Shown piece by piece: positions 38,574 to 50,929 of a stretch of 64,000 nucleotides of DNA. Origin of the DNA: Delphinus delphis (taxonomy: Eukaryota; Chordata; Mammalia; Artiodactyla; Delphinidae); the NCBI RefSeq assembly GCF_949987515.2, contig NC_082687.1, forward strand, positions 19,452,148-19,516,147, read 5' to 3'. Position numbers and translations under genes: made by a program. Under the pieces are notes generated by a model that saw nothing but the letters and a program-made list of their open reading frames with translations, did no database searches and was not told the DNA's origin. The first letter of the stretch is position 1. Each line of letters begins with the position of its first letter.

Positions 38574-39079
38574 TATTAGACATTTAAAACAATTCACCAT
38601 AATTAAATTATAAGAGGTCTTAAAGCTAAACCTGTTCAGTCCTCTCATATATAGATAAATACACCAAGTTCTGGAAAGGTAAAGGAAAGTGATTTGGGGA
38701 AAAAAAAGGATTTGGTTAGCAACTGAATTACATTCCTTGGAGGTCTGTGAACTGATGCTCATCACCCTCAGATAGAACCTCACACACAGGGATGAGGTGA
38801 GAGGAAAAGGGAGCAGCTCTGTCCTCACTGTCTTTCCAGTTGCAAAATCTGGTGTTGGGGGAAAAAAAATTGAATATTCAATAGACATCAAGTTGAGACA
38901 CTGAAAATGCTGTGAGAATCACCTTTATATATTTCATTTCTGAATATGGCTGAAACTACGGACACAATGGAGATATATAATTATCATGTGTGACCTTTAT
39001 TATTAATAAATGCACTGGGTTCTTTGGTTAATGAAAACTTTTAAAAATGCCTAATTGGGTTATATTTTTCATCTTATAG

Positions 39080-39218
39080 AATCCTGGTGAAATATTTATT
39101 ATTTTGCGAGATGAAGTAATTGGTGATTCTGTGGAGGTTGAATTTATGTCAAATAGTAAATGCATTAGAACACGGCCAGCCCTCTGGAATAAGACAGTCT
39201 GGTGTATGAAAGCTTTAG
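39080..39218 (+). CDS. BANK1: BANK1 coding exon (probable exon 4)
   Basis: This 139-nt exon encodes the N-terminal half of the DBB domain, the TIG/IPT-like fold shared by Dof, BCAP and BANK that is thought to mediate self-association. The reading starts NPGEIFIILRDEVIGDSVEV and ends IRTRPALWNKTVWCMKAL. It matches about residues 209-254 of human BANK1 without indels. The acceptor is atcttatag at 39071-39079 after a T-rich tract. The donor is ttag/gtaaga at 39219. The exon starts on a codon boundary and ends after the first base of a codon (phase 1), which pairs with the next exon to give GAT (Asp). Two tryptophans and the basic RTRPALW segment are strongly conserved, so I take this exon to be functional. 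Confidence 0.96.
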
Positions 39219-40969
39219 GTAAGAAATTTTTTTTATGCTTTAATAAATATAAAACATCATTCTGAGTTTCTTTCAATAAATTTATGGTAAGTGATTTCAG
39301 TTCCCTACAGAAACTAATATTGTTCTGCAGGTGTTTCCTGTGTTTAGCTTTCACATACCCAAGGCTGTTATTATTAAACTGGATTCGCAAAAGCACGAAT
39401 GTGTAAATTATGAGAACTTAGTTTGTGTACCATGTGGTAAAATGACAGCCAGTAACATCACATACTTTATGTCAGCAGAGTGTACTTTAATGTGTCAGCT
39501 ATTAAATATGGAACTAAAATTATTTGCTTTATTGTAACAGGATTAGCAGACTTTTGGATTTTCATTCATGATTTTCTTTTTTCTTCTTTACTTTTTTTGC
39601 CATGCAAAAAAAGTATATTTTTTGAGTTTATTTTTGCTTTGGAAAGCATAGTTCTTTTTCACTATTTTATCATCATGGTACCATTTCTATATACAATCTT
39701 CCCTCTTTTCCTTATTTAAATTATGAACCTAACCATTTTATTATCCAACTTTGCTTCAGCATGATAAATTGCATTGGATTTAAAGTTCCAGATGGAATAG
39801 ACACACTTGCTGTGATAACTATACTAAAATCAAAATTTAATATATTAATTTCTGAATGTTTTGATATAAATGTAGGACTACTTGGTTTTTGAATTTATGA
39901 TGTCCTGTTATAATTAGAGAATAAAATTACCTAACTTTATAAGTGTGAATTTCATAAAATATTTTAAAGTACAAAGATATTCAATCTTATTATAAATTTG
40001 GAAGTGTAGTAAAAAATACTTAAAATTAAAGAGTATATCAAATGCATCCGGAGCTCTTTTGTTTTCTTTTTAGAGTGTAGCTATAACGAAACCCATTTAC
40101 AGGGCATTTACAAATCTTTTCTGTTGTGTTGTGTAAAACATGTGTCCCCTCTATGGATTTCCTTGCACAGCGTAGGTCAGACTTGGATTATAGAAAGGAA
40201 AGACTTTACACCAACCATTTATAAACATCTTAGACACTGCTTCCTGTCATGGACAAGGATATGCAGAAGTGAGATGAGAAATAATTCTTTCTGTTTCTTT
40301 GCCTTTTCTTCCAAAGCCCCTTACTTCCTTATGCCACATTTTTAAATGATTTAATGAGCAGTAATTTCTAACTAATTAGTTTAGAAGTTAAACTAAATCT
40401 AGTTAGACTAAATCACTACAGAAAAATCAATATTACAAATTAAGAAGTACTTAGATAATACTTCCCAAGTAGCAAATCAAAATGTCAAGTAAAATTGTTC
40501 ACATTAAGATTTTATGTTCAGTTTACCTAGTAGCTAAGAGCAGCGCAAAGAATAAAATGTCAAAGTTCACATGTTTTTCAGAAGAGGAGGAAACTGTACC
40601 TCCAAATTTTCCAATATATACCAGGCCATAATATTATCCATGTGGTTGAACAGCAAATTTGTAGTAAAAATAAACCAACCAACCAACCATTATTTACCAG
40701 TTATGCTAATTAAACCTTTCCAACTCTTTTTTTCAACTGGTGCATTCTCTAAGTTAATGATAGATTATCTTACAAAACGTTGGCTGCTACGTAGCAATAT
40801 ACAGGATAGTTCCATGAATAATTATGGGAATACGTATGGGACATGCCTCAGCAGGAACGGTCTTACTTTCTCTGCCTCAAGGCACAGTTTCTTGAAGTTT
40901 TTTGAACCCTAGCCAGAACTACATTTTACATTATGACCCAGTACATATGTATGAAAACATAATGAAAAC

Positions 40970-42160
40970 AAAAGTTTTAAAAGCAATACTTAGACCGATG
41001 GTTTCAGCTCTGACATGTAAAGAGCTTGGAAGTTGCCACTCCCATTCTTACAACAAGAAAAAGCCGAACAAACTGAAAATCAGTGGCTTTTCTTGAAGTC
41101 ATTGGAGAACTAAGGTTGTAGGGTAAACAACCATCCCAAAATCTGGAGAGAAAGGTAAATCAAGACTGACATCTAAGATCTGCTTACCTGGAGCAGAAGT
41201 CACTGGAGCCGTAAACTGGTAGGAGCACTTCAATGGTAATTCTGATGAATTGCTGGAAGCTGAGTGTGGACTAGCTTGAAAGTAAGAAACTCCCGGGGGC
41301 TGTAGTCTTAAGAGGCACCTATAATTTTGTGGAATTTACCACCAGGAACCCCATCAGGTTCACACAGTGAAGATCTGAGAAAGATCCCCTGAAGGGCTCT
41401 GCTAGATCAGAAGAAGACTCATGGTGAAATACTCCCAGTATGTTCTCCATAACAGAGGTCTACTTTTCAGGGGAGACCACTTTACCAGAGCCTCATCCCA
41501 GCTGAGGAAGGGCATCCATCCTGTTGTAACCCCCTCTAGCCCTCACGTCTCACTTAAGGTGGGGAAGGGAAAGCTATGCCACAGCAGAAACACTTGTGAA
41601 GGTCACAGCTGAAAGACACAGGCCCACTAAAAGACTGATTTAATCATAAGATTAGACTGCTTCCCCTTCCCCCAACCTGACCATCACCACAGCAGGGTTC
41701 CAGTGTAATGGCAGTGGCTTACAGTTGAAAGTATGCAAGATGCAGAATCTTTCTAAGGAGGAGTACTTAGGGAAGCACAAAGTCAGGAGGGAAGACAAGG
41801 ACAAGGACAGTAGAGGAATTTGAAGACTCTGGTACCCACAGCTACAGCAAACAGTAAATACAGCCTAACTTCTACACAGATTACTCTCAATACACACTTA
41901 CCTGTTTCATTTCTTACATCTGATACAGCATGTCTGGTTTTCAACAAAAAAGTTACAAAGCATGCCAAGGAGCCAGGAAAAAACATAGTCTAGAGAGATA
42001 AAACACACATCACACCAGACAGATGTGACACAGATGTTGGAATTATTAGACAGGGAATTTTATATAACTATGATTAATATGTTAAGGGCTATAATGAAGA
42101 AGTAGACAACATGCAGGAACATTTGGGTAATATAAGTAGAGGGAAAGATATTTTATTTCT
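40970..42160 (+). mobile_element. Old L1 (L1M) 5' UTR, sense
   Basis: The right part is clear: 'caaggagccaggaaaaaaca', 'gaattattagacagggaatt', 'ctatgattaatatgttaagg' and 'agaagtagacaacatgcagg' are the ancient L1 5' UTR just before ORF1. The left part is more diverged. No ORF1 or ORF2 follows. Confidence 0.75.
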
Positions 42161-42244
42161 TTTCATTTTTTCAGTGTTAGAACCTACTAAGTTGATGTCG
42201 TGACGAATTAATGGGTCACAAACCACAGCTGGAGAAACTACTCT

Positions 42245-42415
42245 TTGGAACCGCACTGCCCAATATGTTAGCCATTGGCCACATCTGGTTATTTAAACTT
42301 CGTTATAATTCAATGAAATTTAAAATTCAGTTGCAGTATCCATATTTTAGTTGCTTCATTGGAACATATCCAATGAACATATCTCAGGAAGTTTGATTGG
42401 GCAGGACTGACCGTA
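42245..42415. mobile_element. Non-autonomous DNA transposon fossil
   Basis: 'ccgcactgcccaatatgtta', 'gccattggccacatctggtt' and 'aaaattcagttgcagtatcc' match a common old MER-type DNA element with 'cactg(t)ccaata' termini. The exact family is not certain. Confidence 0.6.
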
Positions 42416-42564
42416 CAATAGAGTTCCTTTTGCTCTACACCAATTACGGAGGAAGAGGGAGTGCCCAGTGTGCTCTTCGAGGCTAGTGATCTGTGCAGAA
42501 TCCGCAGTGTAGTTAAGGAAACACTTAACTGGTGGCCAAGAGGGCTGTTTTTATTCTGTATTGA

Positions 42565-42720
42565 ACCATTTACTGGGTAACTTTAGACAAGTCTCTTGAT
42601 CTTTCTGTGCCTCAGTTTTCTTATTGATAAAATAGCTTCTCAACTTACATTTTAAGTCCTCCTTTATAGGATGTTTGGAGATGAGGGAGACAATGTATAA
42701 GACAACACTGAACATCCAAC
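42565..42720 (+). mobile_element. MIR SINE fragment, sense
   Basis: 'tgggtaactttagacaagtc', 'tctgtgcctcagttttctta' and 'ttgataaaatagcttctcaa' are the MIR core region. Confidence 0.75.
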
Positions 42721-43659
42721 TGAGGAACAAAGTGTCACTCTGTCCCTCTAGCAAATCCCTTAAACATGAGTGGCTTTTCTGGAATAACTCACATTCAGCT
42801 TCTGAATGGGGGGGTGATAAACCATTTAAAAACTTCCTTCTCTTCCTTTTGGGGAAAAGAATTGAGGGGACCATCTTTCTCTATAAATACTATACTCCTC
42901 GTATTGCCCCCTCTCTCCTCCTGGTCTTCTATTTACATCTCTTGATATAAAATTTGTCCCCTTTCATTCTTGGGCAGTCATGCTTAGGAGCATTCCTAAT
43001 TCTATTCATCTCATGTATAGTCCCTGTACCCAGTGGTGACTTCCAGGACAGGAAATGATCTCAGTCAGTATCTCAGACCATCTAATAATAGTCTATAAAG
43101 ATTTAAGCCTTTAAAAATTTTTTGTGCTACTTCTTTGAATACCAAATTAAAATGGAGGATCTAACCCTAAAGTGGAAACATACCAGGGACCCTTCCCCAC
43201 TCTCAGGGTTCTTTGGAAGAATGTTGATGCCTCAGGTTCAGGAGATGGCCTCCATCTGTCAGTCTCTTTCCAGTCTAGGAAAACTGCTCATGTGACTTCA
43301 TTTCTGATCACCTGGCTTGTGGCTCAATCAGTCACATTACTTAAAATGTGGTTTGCTCTCTGTAAATGTTCTCTTGTGCTATACCCAGAGCTTCCTGTAC
43401 TGAGTCTAGCTGGTGTTGAGGGCTGGTATGGCAACTTCACAGTACTGTCCCAGATGCAGGCTTATTTCTAGTCATCATTCCATAGTCCCTAGGGTGTGGT
43501 CATAATCATCATGGAACAAGATGACCTCTAAGCCTCTTGCTATCACACCCTATATTCCAAGCAATGTGATGAAGCAAGGTGTGCTGGAACCATTGCATTT
43601 CAGGTTGCAAAATGCCATTCTACACATCTCTTCCCTACTTCACATTCAGTGATATTCCC

Positions 43660-43930
43660 TTGTGCACTAGTATTCTTGGGCTGCCATAATAAAATACCAC
43701 AGACTGGATGGTGGCCACCTTCTTCCTCTGTCCTCACATGGCCTTTTCTCTGTGCACATGCACTTCTGGTGTCTCTTCTCATAAATCCTTATTAGATAAG
43801 GGCCCCATCATTATGACCTCAATTTAACCTTAATTACCTCCTTAAAGGGCTTATCTCCAGATACAGTCACATTGGGGGTTAAGGCTTCAGCATATGAATT
43901 TGGGGGAAACAAAATTCTGTCCGTAACACC
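43660..43930 (+). mobile_element. ERVL-MaLR solo LTR (MST/MLT1-like)
   Basis: 'gggctgccataataaaatac', 'tcctcacatggccttttctc', 'cattatgacctcaatttaac' and 'cagcatatgaatttggggga' follow the LTR of MaLR retrotransposons. The middle is shortened. No internal retroviral sequence is seen, so this is a solo-LTR fossil. Confidence 0.8.
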
Positions 43931-44490
43931 TTGGTAGCTTGAAATTGGCCATGGTGGGAATATTTATACCACAGAAGTTGGCAAAACTATGTGTAGAAAA
44001 AAAAGCATCAGTGCTTTTTTTTTTTCTTTCTGAGAGTCCATTTATCAGCACACCACTGGGATAAAGAAATGGAGAGGGCCTCATTAAACTAAAAAGGTCT
44101 CTGTAAGACATATCTGCTGATATTTCATTAGTCAGAACTTAATCCCAAGGTCATATATAGCTGAAAGGAAGAATAGAAAATCTGGTCTTTTTAGTTGATC
44201 AGCAACGTGCCTAGCAAGAAATAAAATCAGAATTCTGTTTCTAAAAGGAAGACATCGGGGTAGGCAACTAGCATTTTCTGTTAGAGAAGGGTACCCCTCT
44301 AAGACCAACTAGAATTCTTTACTTCTTTGGAGACCTCCTCTTAACCATTATAAATAAGTGTGTATGTGTGTGTGTTAATAGACTTTCAGCATTGAGGTAT
44401 ATCAAATACTCTGAGGTCTTCTTCTTATAGTTCTCAGAACTCAAAATCTTCTCTACTCAACCCAACATTTTGCCATACTAATATACTTTT

Positions 44491-44715
44491 GTTTTTTTTT
44501 GTGTTTTTTTTTGTGTTTTTTTTTTGCGGTATGTGGGCCTCTCACTGTTGTGGCCCCTCGCGCTGTAGAGCACAGGCTCTGGACGCGCAGGCCCAGTGGC
44601 CAAGGCTCACGGGCCCAGCCGCTCCGCGGCACGTGGGATCCTCCCAGACCGGGGCACGAACCCGTGTCTCCTGCATCGGCAGCCAGACTCCCAACCACTG
44701 CGCCACCAGGGAAGC
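44491..44715 (-). mobile_element. CHR-type SINE, antisense
   Basis: The tail is a T run punctuated by G (TTTTTTTTTTGTG units), followed by 'gcggtatgtgggcctctcac' and ending 'ccaccagggaagc'. An 18-bp direct repeat, ccatactaatatactttt, flanks it at 44473-44490 and 44716-44733. It lies 1.6 kb upstream of exon 5. Confidence 0.95.
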
Positions 44716-46291
44716 CCATACTAATATACTTTTTAAATGCGTGTCTCTTTTGAGCTTGGTAACAATTCAAAGAAAAACAAAATTATGTTAAAGTACAATT
44801 ATGCTGACCAGGATATCAGGAATAAATAAGTTTATTCTCATGTTAACTTTTAAAGAAATTAGAATATTTTAAGTGTCCTATATCAAAGAAGTCCCAAGCA
44901 AATATTCTCACCATATATCTTTCATGATTTATCACCTGACTTTCTTTCAGAAGGTTAACATCCCATCATAAAACTCCTAATCTCTTTTCTGATAAACAAA
45001 GTCAATATTTTCTTTCAAAATCATCTTTATGAAATCTACTGAAATTGACTTCATTTCACTCCAGTAACTCCAGAACCCCCTTTACTATGTGCACACAGCT
45101 GTAGCTGATGAGGTGTACTTTACAACTTTCAGTTTTTTTGAGATTTCTCTTACATTCTCTATTGGATGAATACTTACTTTTGGAAGAGAGAACTTTTCTA
45201 CATATATTTTCTTTATAATACAGGTTAAGTGTCTAGTCAAGCAATATGAGAGGAGGAAATTTTAGCTTCTTGATCTAGTTAAATATAAGATTGTTATGTT
45301 GGCTTTAAATTTTCCTGAGCAATATTATAAGAGGTCCTTTATCCTCTTCAGAAGATAAAGTAAAATTAATGCTTAAACCTTAAGAACTTTTAAATATTCA
45401 ACATTTCATCAGGTGGTTTCATCAGGTGGCTTGCACTTAATGGCTTATTCCAAACCCCAGATGTTTGCATGACAATTTTCCAGGAGAATTTGGAAATATC
45501 TCTGTGACAAAGAGTGAAAGTTTTTAAAGTGTGTTCTGTGAATGAATTTAAAGAGCTAAATTTTGTTTAATTTTGTTACAATAAAACACAACCTTTCCAT
45601 TGAAGTGATTATTTAGTGTTATTCTTTCATAGAGAGTACGCACAACAGTCTCAGGTAACTTTAACTTTCTTGATGTGTTACAGCAAAATTTACAATGGGG
45701 TGTATCAGTCACCTTGAACAACTAATTCACAAAAAGGATGAATGGATGGGGTAAATAGTACTTAAATAACAGGGCATTAAACCTTGCCTTCCCAAGGGTT
45801 TTTCATTGTTATCAATTGAATAAAAGTTCTGTAATTTCAATCAACTCTACTCTTTCTTTTTCCAAACAATTCTAAGAAACTTTCCTGTAATTAATGGGAA
45901 CTTTCTTCCTCAGATTAATAACAAATACTTAACTTTTAATGAATGACTTTACTGTTGTAAATTCAAAGTATTATGTAGATATGATTATAGATTACTCCAA
46001 AAAAATGGAGGTTAGAAGATAAGGAGAAAAGATTTAGTGTTTTGCTTTTATTATAATTTTCACATACGTTTTAATCCTTTAAGTTTTTTTTAAACAATGA
46101 AGTGCAAAATTACATATTCTGTTTTGTGGTTTCTAACTACTAAGGATAAAAAAAGAAAACAATTAAGTGTTAAAAGCTAGTAAAATTGTTATGAATTCTT
46201 AAAGCCTGACTTCATATTCTCTAAGAGATATAATACTGTGGTACATGCATTTATAGACTCAGTTCCTAACTCTCTGTTTGTGTTTTATAAG

Positions 46292-46431
46292 ATTTTCCTG
46301 CTGGCTCTGTCAATGTCAATGTCTACTGTGATGGAATCATTAAGGCCACAGCAGAGATTAAATACTATTCAACCCCAAAGGCTATGAAATGCCTATTGGG
46401 AGCGGCAGGTCCAGGAGATGGTGTATACCAG
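46292..46431 (+). CDS. BANK1: BANK1 coding exon (probable exon 5)
   Basis: This 140-nt exon encodes the central part of the DBB domain. The reading is (D)FPAGSV, then NVNVYCDGIIKATAEIKYY, then a tail ending GPGDGVYQ. It corresponds to about residues 255-301 of human BANK1. The first two thirds are very close to human. The last 20 or so residues, from STPKAMKCLL onward, differ at many positions, although the length is the same. The acceptor is gttttataag at 46282-46291, and the donor is cag/gtaagt at 46432, a near-perfect consensus. The exon begins in phase 1 and ends in phase 0. No stop or frameshift is present. Confidence 0.95.
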
Positions 46432-48622
46432 GTAAGTCGATCTTTCCCTGAAGTCGACAATAAACTAAAGAGCTAATGTGGAATAAACGAATGCATACTT
46501 TGGTATAAAGTCTGAATGTTGGTTGAATAAGAATGAATTACTGATCATTAGGAAAAGAAGAAATTGACCTATGTGATGCAGAGATGTAGATGAATTAGTC
46601 TGTGTAAGTCAAGTCATTCCAGATAATGTCATTGGGAGACAGGTTATCCATTACAAAATAGCTGTTGTCACGGGCTCATTTTCAAGCTGTCGCGGACCAG
46701 ATAAAGACAGACAGAAGGATTAAAGAGAACTCTTAAACAGTGAATTTCCTCTTTATCCAGATGTGGGCAAATACAAGATGAAAGAAGGTTTGAGGTTAAG
46801 GACTCAGAAAAAAACAAGAATACCACCAAAAAGGAAGTGTGTGGTGTTAATCTAGAAATTGTTATTTTCATGAGGAAATTTCCAAGCTCAGTGTATGTTT
46901 TTATTAGTTTCATTTATCATTGTTGTCTGACAGTGAAAGTTATTCCTTTAAATTAACAACATTTATTTGGAATTCCAGAAATGCTAAACTTTTCTGGGAA
47001 CTCTGCAAAGTGGCATTGCAGGTTTTTTTCTCTAGTGTGACAAAGTAGTACTCAGCAAGGATGACTTGGTGAGAAGTTTCTAGTCCTCTCAAAGGCCCTT
47101 AGTTTGGACATTCTCCAGTGAGTGATAGATGATGTGAGTGCCCTGCCCTAAGGGACTCACGGACTTAGAATGTAAAAAGTGCATTTTGATTGACTGTAAG
47201 CCATTAGTTTAATTTCTGAATTCTGTTTTATTTTTTGTTACCTGACCTACTTTCAGTGGAGAGAAAGCTTGCTTAATGTGGAACTTCTTCATGTGCTTAT
47301 TACATCAGATTTTCAGAGTGAAATAAATGTCATTTCTTTTAATAGCTGCTTGATAATTAGAATTATAACTTTGCTTAATTGCCTTAGTTTTTCTGTGGGC
47401 AGAGGAGGAGACCAGAGGAGAGGCAAAGAAAGAGGTAGTTGAATTGAACATGCGATCTTCAGATTTACCACAAAACACTCCATAAGATTTGTAACAAAAC
47501 CATCAATAATAGGATGTTGACAGGTTGTCATGAAGCCTTACTGATTAAACCAGTTGGGAATTGGAGGCTTTGTTATTTATTTTGTGTGACACATTTTTCT
47601 ATTAGAGTTCTCCTTTATGAATGATACATTTTAGAACAATGGAACAGGTAAAAATGTCTTAGAGAAGGACAGGGAGTAAAATACCATTTGTCAAACTGAG
47701 GAGTCTGAGGACATTTGACAAAATATCTATACTGTAACTGCAAAGTAAGAATAAAAGTAACAGCTTGAAATACAGATCGTTTCATTTTCCTGTGACACGT
47801 CTACCTTATCCTCTACTTAAAAAACTTTATTCACTACATAAAGACTAATAACAGCATTATATTGCATTATCAGTATTCAGTCAACATAGAAGTAAAGTAG
47901 TCCCCAAAACACATTTTTGTGTTGGTTTTGCCTTTGGGGAGGAAAAAAACTTTGTTTATAGTGAAAATTAAATGTAATTTTTGACTCAGTTTTTCAGAAT
48001 GTTGTAATATGCAAGTTATGATTTCTTCTACAGCTTTGAGTGAATAAAAACTTTTCTGAGTAGTTTTTAGGTAACTAGAAAATGCTCTGTTTCATTTTTA
48101 CCCTCTGTCAGAAATGAGAGGTGAGGAATGGTTTCTCCCCTCCACTGAGCCTTGGTGCCTATAGTGAAAGGAAGATTGTTGGACAGTCACAGGTTAATTC
48201 AGACTTGTACTCTCAGGAAAGAGGCACTTCAAACCTGAGGTTTGAGTATGGAGAGGTAGAATTATTCTAAGTTGGTGACAGCAGACCACAGCTTGGTAAG
48301 ATGCATTAAGAGATTTGGTTTAATATATACAATTTAAGATGGGTTTAGAGGTTTTGCTATTGTCATGAGGGGACCTACACATATTGTGGAATTAGATTAA
48401 ACAAATTCTGAGTCTGAGATCTCAGACCCGGCAGAGCTACACCATCACAATCCTGACACATGGAAGAGGCTGCAGTTCACTCAGTCTCCATCACATCTTG
48501 GACTAGGTATGACACGGGGTTCGTCTCATCCACTGGCATCTGGACCACATGAGGTATCCCTACCTTGAATTTACCAAGATGGTGAAAATCGGACTCCACT
48601 CTTGATTAAAAAGAAGGATCTG

Positions 48623-48780
48623 GGCTTCCCTGGTGACGCAGTGGTTGAGAGTCCACCTGCCGATGCAGGGGACGCGGGTTCGTGCCCTGGTCTGGGACGA
48701 TCCCACCGGAGCCTGTGCTCTGCAACGGGAGAGGCCACAACAGTGAGAGGCCCGCGTACCGCAAAAAAAAAAAAAAAAAA
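48623..48780 (+). mobile_element. CHR-type SINE, sense, internally deleted
   Basis: The head 'ggcttccctggtgacgcagt' and the tail 'gaggcccgcgtaccgc' plus about 20 A are present. The central block between 'gggacgatcccac' and 'cggagcctgtgc' lacks roughly 45-50 bases found in the other copies. Flanking aaagaaggatctg recurs at 48610-48622 and 48781-48793. Confidence 0.93.
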
Positions 48781-49134
48781 AAAGAAGGATCTGCAGGGAC
48801 ACAAAGTAACCTTGTTGTATTTTAGGGTTACTTGCCCTCAACGGTGGTGTCCCAGCCCACCGTGTGCTTCTCCTTGTTGACATTTGGTTGTTCCTTTGAC
48901 ATTTGGCTTTGCTCTCGTGTACATTACATTTTAAAAGTTGTGTAAAAAGCTGTGCTTTTCCTCTCCAGCATACAACACTGCAGCAATTGTTTCCTTCATG
49001 TGCTTCTCCTACTACTTTAATTGGGCGATTTGGATATGTTGCACATAGTCCGCTGAACATTTCTATTCAAAGAACAGTGTGTGTTGTAATTTTATTCACC
49101 ATAGTTATTGTGTATTTGTCAGGACATATACCAG

Positions 49135-49138
<4 letters not shown>

Positions 49139-49170
<32 letters not shown>

Positions 49171-49360
49171 GGTACGCGGACCTCTCACTGTTGTGGCCTC
49201 TCCCGTTGCAGAGCACAGGCTCCGGACGCGCAGGCTCAGCGGCCATGGCTCATGGGCCCAGCCGCTCCGCAACATGTGGGATCTTCCCAGACTGGGGCAC
49301 GAACCCGTGTCCCCTGCATCAGCAGGCGGACTCTCAACCACTGCACCACCAGGGAAGCCC
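49139..49360 (-). mobile_element. CHR-type SINE, antisense
   Basis: It starts with 30 uninterrupted T (49139-49168), then 'gcggtacgcggacctctcac', and ends 'ccaccagggaagccc'. It lies about 360 bp from, and opposite to, the SINE at 48623. No clear target duplication was seen. Confidence 0.94.
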
Positions 49361-50929
49361 TCTTAGTTTATTTTTAATGATGTCTATTAGGTTTTAGAAG
49401 ATTTTACCTAAACCAGCTTAATTATCTAACTGCTTCCTAAATTATTTCGTCTTTTTTGGATAGATACTAAATCCTAGCTCATAGCCTCAAAAAGGTAGAA
49501 TTTCCAGAGCCTCATCTAGAACAGTGAATTCAAATGAAAAAATACAAAGCCCAATTTGGGAAGATATTAGAATTCAAGTACTAGTGTTAGAAAAACTAGT
49601 AACTCCTGTTTGACTGAGATAATTAAAACCTTTGAGACTTCCATCTTATTTACAAAAGAGTCTAGGGGCAACAATAAAGTTAACTTTGTATAGGAAAAAC
49701 TAGATACAATATAAAAACCAAATTAGGTCAGAATGCTAAAAGAACATAGCAATTATTGATCAAAGCATTAGGATCCTATTTATTAAAAGAGTTTTTGAAA
49801 TGGTACCATATAATTTTTATTAGTTGTGTTTTGTATTAGTAAAAAGGTATATTGTGTTGCATGTATTTGTCATCTTGCATATTTTACTTTATACCTGTTG
49901 AAATCTTATTTTCACCTTCATGTTAGGTGCACATCATTGCCAGCTTTCACTAAATTGTATGAATTATTCGATCTTTGCTTTACCGCCTGCGAATATTTAA
50001 TACACTGTGAAACCAGATGGGATTGGGGTGAGGGAAGGTATGAACTAAGGGAACTCTCACATCATGAGGAATTTCCCAGTTTTTTATTAGTTCCCTTAAA
50101 GGTTAGTTTCTTCAAGAGGTTATCTCCCTGAAAGAGTTCTTCAGAAGATTCTTCCTACTGAGAGATACTGGGAACTCCCCAGCCTTTCAGCAGTTTTTTT
50201 TCAGGTCCTTGCCTCGCTCTAAAGATTGATGGACACACAAAGCTTCAGGGTCATAAATCTTTTCCAACACTGACTCCCTACCATAGCATGCCTCCTTGTC
50301 TCCTTAACTCTCTCCATGGTTCCTATGTTCTAGCCATCCAGGACTGTTCCTTCTTTTATCAGTAGAACATGTTAAGCCATTTGCTCCCTGCTGCCCCGTC
50401 TAGAAGGCATGGGCATTGTGTTTTTCATCTTTGCGTACCCAGTTTCTTCACATAGTTATCGTTCCCGATATATACGACCCAACTGATAATTATTGCGTAA
50501 AAAATAGGAAAACAGTGATTGCTGTTTTTTTTCCAGTGCTATTTGAAAAAATAAGTGAAAAACTATAGTATAGGTATATAAATAAGAGAGAAATGAAAAC
50601 TGTCCTTTTAAAATACACTGTTATTTATTTATAAAATTGAATAACTGAATCTGATGCTTATGAAAGTAAGGAACTCTCAGAGGTTCATGATACTAGAAAA
50701 ATGAAAAATTTGTGCTATAATTTGATTCTTCATACCCTACCTCAGTCATGAACTCCATGTTAATATACTTCATTACCAACTTTTCACAGCTGTAAAGAGC
50801 TGTTAAAGGTAAGATCCAGACTTACCTTTCTTTAGAATATTAAAGAAATGTTTATTACTCAAATATGCTTAAGATCTTACCTCTCTTTCAAAAGGCTGTT
50901 TATCATCTTTCCTTTTTCTTACTGGAAAG

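Larger units (their letters stand above)
30026..39079 (+). other. BANK1: BANK1 intron 3
   Basis: This 9.05-kb phase-0 intron runs from gtcagt at 30026 to cttatag at 39079. It holds an L2 tail directly after the exon, four CHR SINEs between 31.5 and 37.2 kb, a MER20, a SINE-split MER5A, and a Tigger2/MER8 element split by an L1 tail. A minus-strand stretch at 32.2-34.1 kb may be a decayed retrocopy. At 30220-31500, 34940-35610, 35820-36960, 37200-37925 and 38574-39079 I see nothing I can name. Parts of 35.9-36.9 kb resemble the unnamed old repeat also suspected at 3.8 and 12.8 kb. A short stretch near 36190-36300 looks like an old DNA-transposon remnant. Confidence 0.9.
39219..46291 (+). other. 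BANK1: BANK1 intron 4
   Basis: This 7.07-kb phase-1 intron runs from gtaaga at 39219 to tttataag at 46291. It contains an old sense L1 5' UTR (about 40970-42160), a DNA-transposon fossil and a MIR (42.2-42.7 kb), a MaLR-type LTR (43.7-43.9 kb) and one antisense CHR SINE (44.5 kb). At 39219-40970, 42720-43660, 43930-44470 and 44735-46291 I recognise no gene and no repeat family. These stretches are AT-rich with many stop codons in all frames. Confidence 0.9.

Noticed and set aside
48560..49397. Long ORFs of 166 aa (minus, 49060-48560) and 164 aa (plus, 48903-49397)
   Set aside because: Most of their length is translated SINE and poly-T (long Phe runs followed by the shared SINE peptide). The same peptide appears at every SINE in the window, so they are not genes.
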